Assembly: GCA_905203645.1 (NCBI GenBank)
Contig: CAJKWP010000004.1
Location: 1 to 32,369 of the forward strand
Direction of reading: 5' to 3'
Origin: an uncultured Christensenella sp.
GTDB taxonomy: Bacteria > Bacillota > Clostridia > Christensenellales > UBA1242
Length of the DNA: 32,369 nucleotides
Shown here: piece after piece, positions 6,314 to 13,426 of the stretch
Numbering within the stretch: position 1 is the first letter of the stretch
Layout of the letters: every line of letters starts with the position of its first letter
Translations under genes and position numbers: made by a program
Notes under the pieces: model-generated
Database searches by the model: none
What the model was told of the DNA's origin: nothing
Seen by the model: the letters and a program-made list of their open reading frames with translations, nothing else

Positions 6314-7622
6314 CAACGTGAGCCTCCCTTTTCAGTCTTAGTTTGTATGCTTTTGTACTGTTGAGTGGAAGGTATATTTTGACAAATCTGCGAATTACCC
6401 ACAAACTTACAAATGCCGATACAAAAGTTCCAAGCAAGAATACAAGTGCAAAACTTTTGATTGTGCCACTGCCAACTATCCAAAGTACCAAAGCGGATAT
6501 TGCACTTACTGCATGAAGGTCAGCAACTGGAGCGATTGATTTGTTGAAACCGTTTTTGACTGACATAGGTATCTTTTTGCCTTCTGAGTATTCTTCTTTG
6601 ATTTTTTGGAATGTTGTAACAAAAGAGATAACCAACAATGAAACTGAAAGCAAAAGTCCAGCAAAGCCAGCAAGTGAAAGTTGAACTGATGGAACAGATT
6701 GCAACAAGAACAAGTATAGAACTGCAAATACAATCATAGTAAAGTCAGCCAAAAGTCCCAAGTCACCATAGAAAACGTACAACAAAGCCATAATAACAAC
6801 GATTGCAACGCAAATTGAGATACTTCCAAACAATATTGCGTTTTTGCCAAGTGATGCACTGATTGTCGTTGATTGAAGCATTTTTAAATTTGTATTGAAA
6901 CTGCCTGACAAGATTTTGAGTGCAAATTCGTTGGCACTTTCATAACTTGTCATGTTTGAGCCAGAAATAAAGGTTGAACCGTTTGTGATTGCACCATTTG
7001 CTTTGAGTTGTGTGATTGGATTTGTGTCCTCACCAACAAAAATATATATTGTATCGCCTGACTCGGAGATTTCGCCAGTAAGGTCTGCAAACAATCTTTT
7101 ACCTTCTTTGGTAAATGTCAAAACAACACCATAATCTGCATTGCCGTCACCGTCTGCATCTTGATAACCAACAGTTGCATTTTGAATGTGTTTTCCAGTC
7201 ATAACTGCTTCGGCATTAGCGTTGTTTTCTTTTGTTATTTTCAGGTTTGCAGGTGTTCCGATAAGTTTTAAAATTTCGGTTGCGTCGGTTTGGTTTGGAA
7301 CTTCAACCCTGAGTTGATTGTTGCCTTGTTTTTGCACATTTGCATTTGTAAAGTTTTTGGAAGAAAGCAAACTTTCAACCCTTTTTACAGTTGCGTCAAG
7401 TGCAGTATCAAGGTCGGTTTCGGTACTTTCTGCTGGAAGTGATGCTTCGAAAACTGCACTGACACCCCCTTGCAAATCAAGACCAAGTGGAATAGAATTG
7501 ATAAAGCCATTGTAAGTTGTTGTTGTAAAAGGTATATCAAACTTGACAACCGACAAAAGTACACCGATTGCAACAAGTATGGCCAACAAGATAAATCTTG
7601 TTTTGCTTGATTTTTTTGTCAT
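6303..7622 (-). CDS. secD: Protein translocase subunit SecD
   Basis: A 439-residue partner of SecF. It has an N-terminal helix (about 10-26), the signature GLDLQGG (47-53), a large extracytoplasmic region (about 55-250) and a C-terminal bundle of membrane helices. The usual helix-4 motif GMAVDANV is replaced: the alignment around GLLLSVSLLVISFV...KIKEE puts Ile332 (codon 6629-6627) where the proton-carrying Asp should be (Asp519 in E. coli). The rest of the family pattern, including GSGTIKSFA, is intact. It has a strong promoter, an AGGGG ribosome-binding site, and is co-transcribed with secF. Confidence 0.95.
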   Translation of the reverse strand: MTKKSSKTRFILLAILVAIGVLLSVVKFDIPFTTTTYNGFINSIPLGLDLQGGVSAVFEASLPAESTETDLDTALDATVKRVESLLSSKNFTNANVQKQGNNQLRVEVPNQTDATEILKLIGTPANLKITKENNANAEAVMTGKHIQNATVGYQDADGDGNADYGVVLTFTKEGKRLFADLTGEISESGDTIYIFVGEDTNPITQLKANGAITNGSTFISGSNMTSYESANEFALKILSGSFNTNLKMLQSTTISASLGKNAILFGSISICVAIVVIMALLYVFYGDLGLLADFTMIVFAVLYLFLLQSVPSVQLSLAGFAGLLLSVSLLVISFVTTFQKIKEEYSEGKKIPMSVKNGFNKSIAPVADLHAVSAISALVLWIVGSGTIKSFALVFLLGTFVSAFVSLWVIRRFVKIYLPLNSTKAYKLRLKREAHVDEI

Positions 7623-7653
7623 TAAACTGCCCCTTATATATTTTTACTAAACA

Positions 7654-7683
7654 AGTATACACACAAAAAGCAATTATAGTCAA
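7654..7683 (-). promoter_or_regulatory. Promoter of secD-secF
   Basis: TTGACT (7683-7678), 18-nt spacer, TATACT (7659-7654) on the minus strand. It lies directly downstream of the terminator of the preceding unit. The start is predicted near 7647. Confidence 0.75.
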
Positions 7684-7714
7684 ATAAAAATAAAAAGTTT
7701 TGTTTGAAATCGAC

Positions 7715-7745
7715 AAAAATACGCAAAACAAAACTGTTTTGCGTA
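7715..7745 (-). terminator. Intrinsic terminator before secD
   Basis: A 10-bp perfect stem, TACGCAAAAC (7720-7729) with GTTTTGCGTA (7736-7745), has a 6-nt loop and five U's following on the minus strand. It ends the transcript of the 138-residue membrane protein gene. Confidence 0.87.
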
Positions 7746-7764
7746 ATGAAAGCAACAACAAATA

Positions 7765-8181
7765 TCAAGATCTCTTTTGCTTCAAATTTACTGCAATTAT
7801 CCCGCAAATAGCACCTATGACACTTCCGAAAAGCAAATCATTGAGCAAGGTTGTTGAAAATGAAAAATGTCCATCCAAGATTGAAAAAGTCAAAAATGAA
7901 ACAGCGGTATATGCAAAGCCAATCAAAAGACCGGTTACAAGTCCCATTTCTTTTGATTTTTTGAGTGCAATGAGTGTTGCTACAAGCACGCTTATTCCCT
8001 TTATAACTTGATTTATTGGTGAAATTGCGTTGTCTGGAATTGCAACAAATCTAAGCACAAATGCAAATATCAAAATGCCGATAAGAGATATTGAAAGTGC
8101 AATCAAGGCACCTTTGAGTACGGTCAAAAATATATTTGGATTGTTTGAATCGTTTGAAGATTTTGGTTTTCTGAATTTCAT
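7765..8181 (-). CDS. TIGR04086-type membrane protein
   Basis: A 138-residue integral membrane protein with four predicted helices (about 19-47, 56-73, 80-100, 110-132), short loops and a basic N-terminus rich in Ser and Asn. Position between yajC and secD, size and helix pattern match the TIGR04086 (YrzE-like) family of Bacillota, whose function is unknown. AAGGAG lies 5 nt before the ATG at 8181. It is set off from yajC and secD by terminators on both sides, so it appears to be a single-gene unit. I see no convincing promoter box in the 80 bases upstream. Confidence 0.75.
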   Translation of the reverse strand: MKFRKPKSSNDSNNPNIFLTVLKGALIALSISLIGILIFAFVLRFVAIPDNAISPINQVIKGISVLVATLIALKKSKEMGLVTGLLIGFAYTAVSFLTFSILDGHFSFSTTLLNDLLFGSVIGAICGIIAVNLKQKRS

Positions 8182-8261
8182 AAAAACTCCTTTATCATAA
8201 TGTATTTTTGATAATTTGCTTTTATGAATAAATTTGGCTTAAATAATTGAAAAAAATATTG

Positions 8262-8292
8262 AAAAAAACAAACCGCTTTGTTTTGCGGTTTG
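8262..8292 (-). terminator. Intrinsic terminator after yajC
   Basis: An 8-bp stem, CAAACCGC (8269-8276) with GCGGTTTG (8285-8292), has an 8-nt loop and seven U's in the minus-strand transcript (A run 8262-8268). Confidence 0.88.
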
Positions 8293-8324
8293 AAATTTGT
8301 AAAGTTTTGCAAAAAATATTTATT

Positions 8325-8819
8325 TTATTTTTTTGATTTTTTTTTATTTTTTGCTTTCTTTTCTTCTTTTGGTTGTTCTTCAACGTTTGCAGGTTGAGTT
8401 TCAACTTCTTCAGTTTTTGCTTCTTCGGCTTTTTCTTCCTGAGCGGTTTCGCCTGCTTGTGGTTGTTCTTCTTCAGGTTTTTCTTCTGGTTTTTCTTCGA
8501 CAACAGGATCTGGATTCAAAACGGCATAAACTGCCAAAGAATCAATAGAAAGATAACTTTTTTTGTCGTCAACGCCAGTTTCGATTGTAACGATTTTGCT
8601 TCCGTTTTCGCCGTCGCGGATATCAACAACTGTGCCATAAACACCACTTGAAGTCAAAATATCTTTGCCAACTTTGATTGATTGATTGAGTTCACTTACC
8701 TTTTGTTGTTCCTTTTTGTTACGCAAAATCATAAAAATTGGATAACAAATAATAAGCAAAACAATTACACCAAGCAAAATCCATTGTGAAGCCTGAATTT
8801 CAGCCAACATCATATTCAT
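8325..8819 (-). CDS. yajC: Preprotein translocase accessory subunit YajC with long acidic tail
   Basis: A 164-residue protein anchored by one N-terminal helix (about residues 11-32, WILLGVIVLLIICYPIFMIL). The YajC core continues to about residue 92, including RNKKEQQKV and DILTSSGVYGTVVDI. YajC associates with SecDF. The remaining 70 or so residues are a low-complexity tail dominated by Glu, Lys, Pro and Gln that ends in a Lys cluster; most YajC proteins stop near 85-110 residues. Start 8819 is set by a strong AGGAGGT 6 nt upstream. That Shine-Dalgarno overlaps the stop codon of the 29-codon gene before it. Confidence 0.92.
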   Translation of the reverse strand: MNMMLAEIQASQWILLGVIVLLIICYPIFMILRNKKEQQKVSELNQSIKVGKDILTSSGVYGTVVDIRDGENGSKIVTIETGVDDKKSYLSIDSLAVYAVLNPDPVVEEKPEEKPEEEQPQAGETAQEEKAEEAKTEEVETQPANVEEQPKEEKKAKNKKKSKK

Positions 8820-8830
8820 TTTTTTACCTC

Positions 8831-8920
8831 CTAACCCAAAACATAGACGCCAATAAGCACCATAAATATCAAAATGCAAATAGGAAGTGCGATTTGTGAA
8901 AAAGTAACCAAAAGCGCCAT
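8831..8920 (-). CDS. 29-residue hydrophobic membrane peptide upstream of yajC
   Basis: A short ORF: ATG at 8920, 29 codons, TAG at 8833-8831. The product begins MALLVTFSQIALP and is one hydrophobic helix (about residues 9-28, no charged residue). A good ribosome-binding site (GAGAGGA, 8932-8926) lies 5 nt before the ATG, and a promoter lies directly upstream. The stop overlaps the yajC Shine-Dalgarno, the same arrangement as clpP/clpX here, which suggests translational coupling. I do not recognise the family. It may be a small Sec-associated or regulatory membrane peptide, or only a leader peptide for yajC. Confidence 0.6.
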   Translation of the reverse strand: MALLVTFSQIALPICILIFMVLIGVYVLG

Positions 8921-8938
8921 AATGTTCCTCTCTTTTTC

Positions 8939-8966
8939 AATATATCATAAATTATGCGATTTGCAA
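8939..8966 (-). promoter_or_regulatory. Promoter of the small-peptide/yajC unit
   Basis: TTGCAA (8966-8961), 16-nt spacer, TATATT (8944-8939) on the minus strand. The predicted start near 8932 falls right at the ribosome-binding site of the 29-codon gene. I see no clear terminator after tgt (9035), so read-through is also possible. Confidence 0.55.
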
Positions 8967-9034
8967 AGAATTTTTTTTGCATTTTGTTGCAAAATTATGC
9001 ATTTCGACATATTTTTTTGTTTTTTTTGTAGTTT

Positions 9035-10144
9035 TTAGCAAGACCAGTTTTTCAGATATTCGGTTTTGAAATCCAAAAGTCTGTCTTCCCAAATTGCTTG
9101 TTTTATTTGCTCGGTAAGTTTTATCAAATAGCGAAGATTGTGAATTGACAAAAGTTCGGCACCAAGCATCTCGTTTGCCACCATCAAATGTCTTAGGTAT
9201 GCACGAGTAAAATGCTGACAAGTGTAGCAATCGCAATCTTCTTCAAGTGGGGCAAAATCGGTTTTGTATTTTGCGTTTTTGATGACTATTTTGCCAGTTT
9301 TGACAAAGGCGGTTCCGTTGCGTGCAATACGAGTTGGAAGCACACAATCCATCATATCTATTCCCCTTGAATAGCCTTCAAGCATACAATCTGCACTGCC
9401 GACACCCATCAAATATCTTGGTATATCTTGTGGAAGCATAGGTTGCAAGAACGAAAGTATGCGATACATTTCTTGCTTTGGTTCGCCAACTGAAAGTCCG
9501 CCAACTGCAATACCGCATCTTGCGTACTTTTTGCAATGATTAAGACTTTTTACCCTGAGGTCGTCAAACATATTGCCTTGGATAATTGGAAAAAGCATTT
9601 GTTTTGGATTTTTTTGCGCCTCGTAGCATCGTTCAAGCCATCTTTCGGTACGTTCTTCGGCTTGTTGCGATTGTTTGTAAGTTGCACCATAAGGAGTGCA
9701 TTGGTCAAAAGCCATCATTATGTCCGAGCCAAGATTGTTTTGAATTTGCATACATTTTTCGGGGGTTATAAAGTATCTTTGTCCCGAAAGATGTGATGCA
9801 AATTGAACGCCGTCTTCGGTGATTTTGTTGAGTTTTGAAAGAGAAAACACTTGAAAACCGCCACTGTCGGTCAAAATTGGTCGGTCCCAATTCATAAATT
9901 TATGAAGGCCGCCCGCTTGTGCGACGATATCGTCACCTGGTCTTAAAAACAAGTGATACGTGTTTGACAAAATTATCTGTGCGCCAACCGATTTGAGTTC
10001 TTCTGGTTTGAGCCCTTTGACAGTTGCAAGTGTTCCAACTGGCATAAAGACAGGAGTTTCTATTATGCCGTGCGGTGTTTTGAGTTCGCCTATACGTGCG
10101 CCTGATTGCTTGCACACCTTTTTTATTTTGTATTCAAATTCCAT
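9035..10144 (-). CDS. tgt: tRNA-guanine transglycosylase
   Basis: A 369-residue enzyme that swaps guanine-34 for preQ1 in GUN-anticodon tRNAs, the entry step of queuosine modification. Visible are LTDSGGFQVFS with general-base Asp93, the VGGLSVGEP loop, the nucleophile segment GIDMMDCVLPTR, and the zinc site CDCYTC with a downstream His. Full-length for the bacterial family. It starts 19 nt after the queA stop with an AAAAGGA ribosome-binding site, so the two consecutive pathway enzymes are co-expressed. Confidence 0.97.
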   Translation of the reverse strand: MEFEYKIKKVCKQSGARIGELKTPHGIIETPVFMPVGTLATVKGLKPEELKSVGAQIILSNTYHLFLRPGDDIVAQAGGLHKFMNWDRPILTDSGGFQVFSLSKLNKITEDGVQFASHLSGQRYFITPEKCMQIQNNLGSDIMMAFDQCTPYGATYKQSQQAEERTERWLERCYEAQKNPKQMLFPIIQGNMFDDLRVKSLNHCKKYARCGIAVGGLSVGEPKQEMYRILSFLQPMLPQDIPRYLMGVGSADCMLEGYSRGIDMMDCVLPTRIARNGTAFVKTGKIVIKNAKYKTDFAPLEEDCDCYTCQHFTRAYLRHLMVANEMLGAELLSIHNLRYLIKLTEQIKQAIWEDRLLDFKTEYLKNWSC

Positions 10145-10163
10145 AAAATGTCCTTTTTATAAT

Positions 10164-11195
10164 CTAAAAGTAAAAATTTGCGTCGCCAAACGAGAAAAAT
10201 CTGTATTTTTGTTCGACTGCGTGTTTGTAAATTTTCATTGTGTCTTCATAGCCACAAAATGCCGAAACAAGCATGATAAGTGTGCTTTCGGGCAAATGAA
10301 AATTAGTCACAAGTCCATCAACCATTTTGAATTTGTATGGTGGATAAATAAAAATGTTTGTTTCGCCACTGCCTGCGATTACATGTCCTTGTCTGTCGGC
10401 ACAACTTTCCAAAACACGGACACTGGTTGTTCCAACCGCGATAATACGTTGACCATTTTGCTTTGCAGTGTTCAAAATATCTGCGTTTTGTTGTGAAAGA
10501 ATGTATTTTTCAGTATGCATTGGATGCTTTGTTATGTCGTCTTCTTTTACAGGTCTGAATGTTCCAAGTCCAACGTGCAAGATAACTTCGACAACTTTTA
10601 CACCCTTGTCTTTTGCTTTTTGCAAAAGTTCGTCTGTCCAGTGAAGCCCTGCTGTTGGTGCGGCACTTGAACCAAGTTGTTTGCAATAAACTGTCTGATA
10701 TCTTTCTTGTTCGGTCAGTTTTTCGTGGATGTATGGTGGCAAAGGCATTGTTCCGATTTGAAAGATGATATCTTCAAAAACACCATCAAAATCAAAACAG
10801 ATATTGCAAAGACCTTCGTCAAATTTTTGTGTTATTGTTCCACTCAGATTGTCAGAAAATTTGATAACTGTTCCAATATCCACACGTTTGAAAGGTTTTA
10901 AAATTATTTCCCAATTTTTCAAATCAATTCGTTTGTGGAGCAAAATTTCGATTTTTGCGCCTGTGGACACTTTTATTCCAAACAATCTTGCAGGCAAGAC
11001 CTTTGTGCTGTTGATGACCAAAATGTCGTCGGGTTTCAGAAAATCGACTATATCGTAAAAGTGCTTGTCCAAAATTTTTTTTGTTTTTCGGTCATAAATC
11101 AAAAGGCGGGAACTGTCCCTTGGCATTGCGGGTGTCTGTGCGATAAGTTCGGGTGGCAAATCATAAAAATATGATGATCTTTTTGTCAAGTCCAT
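10164..11195 (-). CDS. queA: S-adenosylmethionine:tRNA ribosyltransferase-isomerase
   Basis: A 343-residue enzyme that transfers the ribosyl group of S-adenosylmethionine to preQ1-modified tRNA to make epoxyqueuosine. Family signatures are present throughout: the N-terminal YDLPPELIAQTP, RDSSRLL, NSTKVLPARLFG, GSSAAPTAGLHWT, LHVGLGTFRPV, TTSVRVLES and NFHLPESTLIMLVSAF. Full length. It begins 16 nt after ruvB with an AAAAGGA site 7 nt upstream, and is followed by tgt. The gaps are too short to hold a preQ1 riboswitch. Confidence 0.97.
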   Translation of the reverse strand: MDLTKRSSYFYDLPPELIAQTPAMPRDSSRLLIYDRKTKKILDKHFYDIVDFLKPDDILVINSTKVLPARLFGIKVSTGAKIEILLHKRIDLKNWEIILKPFKRVDIGTVIKFSDNLSGTITQKFDEGLCNICFDFDGVFEDIIFQIGTMPLPPYIHEKLTEQERYQTVYCKQLGSSAAPTAGLHWTDELLQKAKDKGVKVVEVILHVGLGTFRPVKEDDITKHPMHTEKYILSQQNADILNTAKQNGQRIIAVGTTSVRVLESCADRQGHVIAGSGETNIFIYPPYKFKMVDGLVTNFHLPESTLIMLVSAFCGYEDTMKIYKHAVEQKYRFFSFGDANFYF

Positions 11196-11211
11196 TATGT
11201 TGTCCTTTTTA

Positions 11212-12255
11212 TCAATAATCTTTTTTGTCTTCGTACATTTTCAGTTCGGCAAGTTTGTCTTCCGAAAGTTGGAAACCAAGGTGGCGATAAGCGCTTGGCA
11301 AAACCACTCTTCCCCTTGGTGTACGAGCAATGAATCCAAGTTGCAAAAGATATGGTTCGTAAACGTCTTCGATTGTGCCACTTTCTTCACCAGTTGCCGC
11401 CGCCAAAGTTTCAAGTCCAACAGGACCACCCGAAAATTTGGTTATCATGGTTGAAAGCAATCTGCGGTCAATGTGGTCAAGTCCAAGGTCGTCGACTTCA
11501 AGCATCCTTAATGCTTTTTGTGCGATATCCAAGTTGATAACGCCTTCACCGACAACTTCGGCATAATCACGAATACGTTTTAAAAATCTGTTTGCGATAC
11601 GCGGTGTTCCACGACTGCGTTTGGCGATTTCCAAACTTGCGTCATCGTCCATTTTTATATTGAGTATTTTTGCCGAGCGTGAAATAATTGTTTGCAAATC
11701 TTCGGGGCTGTACATTTCAAGCCTGCAAATAACGCCGAATCTGTCCCTGAGTGGGCCTGTAAGCATTCCCGCCTTTGTTGTTGCACCGATAAGTGTGAAA
11801 GGTTTTATTTTCAAACGCATATTGCGTGCAGATGGACCTTTGCCGACAATAAAGTCGAGTGCAAAATCTTCCATTGCGGGATACAATATTTCTTCGACGG
11901 ATTTGTTAAGACGGTGTATTTCATCGATAAACAAAACGTCATTGCGATTGAGGTTTGTAAGTATTGCGGCAAGGTCAGCGGCGTGTTCAATTGCTGGTCC
12001 CGACGTGATTTTTATTTGTGCGCCAAGTTCCTTTGCAATAATATGTGAAAGTGTTGTTTTTCCAAGTCCTGGTGGTCCATAAAGCAAAACGTGGTCCAAG
12101 GCGTCACCCCTGTTTTTTGCTGCCTTTATATATATTTCCAAATTGTCCTTGACTTTCTTTTGACCAACGTATTCGTCCATAGTTATGGGACGAAGAGAGT
12201 TTTCGATTTCGGTTTCACTTGGATTTTTTGTGCTTGTTATAAATCTGTTTTCCAT
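11212..12255 (-). CDS. ruvB: Holliday junction branch migration ATPase RuvB
   Basis: A 347-residue AAA+ motor that, with RuvA, drives branch migration at Holliday junctions. Walker A is GPPGLGKTT, Walker B LFIDEIH, sensor 1 LIGATT, arginine-finger segment GPLRDRFG, and sensor 2 RGTPRIANR; a C-terminal winged-helix domain follows (about 260-335). Full length. It starts 3 nt after the ruvA stop, with its GGGGAG ribosome-binding site inside the last ruvA codons. Confidence 0.98.
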   Translation of the reverse strand: MENRFITSTKNPSETEIENSLRPITMDEYVGQKKVKDNLEIYIKAAKNRGDALDHVLLYGPPGLGKTTLSHIIAKELGAQIKITSGPAIEHAADLAAILTNLNRNDVLFIDEIHRLNKSVEEILYPAMEDFALDFIVGKGPSARNMRLKIKPFTLIGATTKAGMLTGPLRDRFGVICRLEMYSPEDLQTIISRSAKILNIKMDDDASLEIAKRSRGTPRIANRFLKRIRDYAEVVGEGVINLDIAQKALRMLEVDDLGLDHIDRRLLSTMITKFSGGPVGLETLAAATGEESGTIEDVYEPYLLQLGFIARTPRGRVVLPSAYRHLGFQLSEDKLAELKMYEDKKDY

Positions 12256-12258
12256 ATA

Positions 12259-12840
12259 CTATCTCCCCATTTGTTGAAGGCACAAAGATATAATTTCTTC
12301 GACAGCCATATCCGCTTTTGCAACGCGTTTTGCCAAAGCCGTCGCTTCGTTTTTGGTTATGCCAAGACTTACAAGGACTTCGATTGCGTCGCTTATTGCA
12401 CCAACGTTTGATATATCCACGTCATCAAAAGCACCTTGAATGCCAATTTTGTCTTTAAGTTCCAAGCAAAGTCTTTCGGCAGTCTTTTTGCCAAGACCTT
12501 TTATTTTTGACAACTCGTTTACGTTTGATGTTGCAATTGCGTTTGAAAGTTGAGTCAAGTTCATGCCTGACAAAAGACCGATGGCACCCTTTGGACCAAT
12601 GCCACTTACTGAAATAATTTTGTTGAAAAGTTCTTTTTCTTCCATGCTTGCAAAACCGTAAAGGCAAATTCCGTCTTCTTTTACGTGCAAATATGAAAAC
12701 AGTTTGCACTCTTCGCCGTTATATGGCAATTCGGCAAGCGTGTTGTTTGAAACGAAAAGTTCGTATCCAACACCGTTACATTCGACAATAACCATTCCTT
12801 CTTGTTTGTGTGCAAGCACACCTTTGACATATCCTATCAT
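12259..12840 (-). CDS. ruvA: Holliday junction DNA helicase subunit RuvA
   Basis: A 193-residue protein that binds the four-way junction and loads RuvB. An N-terminal OB-fold domain (1-62, MIGYVKGVLAHK) is followed by two helix-hairpin-helix motifs (VSGIGPKGAIGLLSG and IKGLGKKTAERLCLELK) and a C-terminal RuvB-binding three-helix domain (about 145-193, with ALxxLG-like IEVLVSLGITKNEA). An AAGGAA ribosome-binding site lies upstream. It is 78 nt from ruvC, where a possible internal promoter lies. Confidence 0.97.
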   Translation of the reverse strand: MIGYVKGVLAHKQEGMVIVECNGVGYELFVSNNTLAELPYNGEECKLFSYLHVKEDGICLYGFASMEEKELFNKIISVSGIGPKGAIGLLSGMNLTQLSNAIATSNVNELSKIKGLGKKTAERLCLELKDKIGIQGAFDDVDISNVGAISDAIEVLVSLGITKNEATALAKRVAKADMAVEEIISLCLQQMGR

Positions 12841-12858
12841 GATTTTTTCCTTTTTGTA

Positions 12859-12887
12859 AGTTTAGCACACAAAGCAAAAGTTTGAAA
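12859..12887 (-). promoter_or_regulatory. Possible internal promoter of ruvA-ruvB-queA-tgt
   Basis: TTTCAA (12887-12882), 17-nt spacer, TAAACT (12864-12859), with TG one base before the -10 (extended -10). It is in the 78-bp ruvC-ruvA gap, the widest within this operon. The -35 is poor. Confidence 0.4.
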
Positions 12888-12918
12888 GCAATTTTTTGTT
12901 TTGCAAAATTTGTTTTTG

Positions 12919-13413
12919 TTATTGAACGCGGTTGACGTTCAAGTTTGGATTGATTTGACTGTGACAAAGTGCAACAGCCAAAGCATCGGCAGCATCATCA
13001 GGTTTTGGAATTTTTTCCAAATTGAGTATGGTTTTTGTCATAAATTGAACCTGTGCTTTTTCGGCGCGACCTTGCCCAGTGAGTGCTTGTTTGATTTGAA
13101 GTGGTGTATATTCAAAAATCTCCTTGCATCTTTTGTAGCAAGTTGCAAGTATAACGCCACGTGCTTCGGCTACGGGAATCACGGTTGTTTGGTTGCGAAA
13201 ATAAAAAAGTTCTTCGATTGCGACGCAATCAGGTTTGTAAACGTCAAAAATTTCGTTTATTGCGTTTTCGATTATATCCAATCTTTGTGGCATAACAAGT
13301 TCCTTTGACGTTTCGATTACGCCATAGTCAACCACAATATTTTCGCCCATGTTGTTGTCGATTATTCCAAACCCCACAATGGCATAGCCGGGGTCAATTC
13401 CAAGTATACGCAT
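12919..13413 (-). CDS. ruvC: Crossover junction endodeoxyribonuclease RuvC
   Basis: A 164-residue RNase H-fold nuclease that resolves Holliday junctions. The acidic active site is complete: Asp7 in LGIDPGYA, the Glu of AIEELFYF, and the two Asp of KPDDAADALAVALCH. The size matches the family. It starts 13 nt after the mtaB stop with an AAGGGA site and precedes ruvA-ruvB, the usual ruvCAB order of Clostridia. Confidence 0.97.
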   Translation of the reverse strand: MRILGIDPGYAIVGFGIIDNNMGENIVVDYGVIETSKELVMPQRLDIIENAINEIFDVYKPDCVAIEELFYFRNQTTVIPVAEARGVILATCYKRCKEIFEYTPLQIKQALTGQGRAEKAQVQFMTKTILNLEKIPKPDDAADALAVALCHSQINPNLNVNRVQ

Positions 13414-13426
13414 AATTTTTCCCTTG

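Noticed and set aside
8222..8503. 93-codon Lys-rich minus-strand frame over the yajC tail
   Set aside because: Shifted-frame reading of the Glu/Lys repeats of yajC; no independent start signal.
8967..9034. Terminator after tgt formed by the TGCAT...ATGCA repeat
   Set aside because: The imperfect hairpin is followed by A's rather than U's on the minus strand.
10145..10163. preQ1 riboswitch for queA-tgt
   Set aside because: The gaps around queA and tgt are only 16-19 nt, too short for an aptamer.
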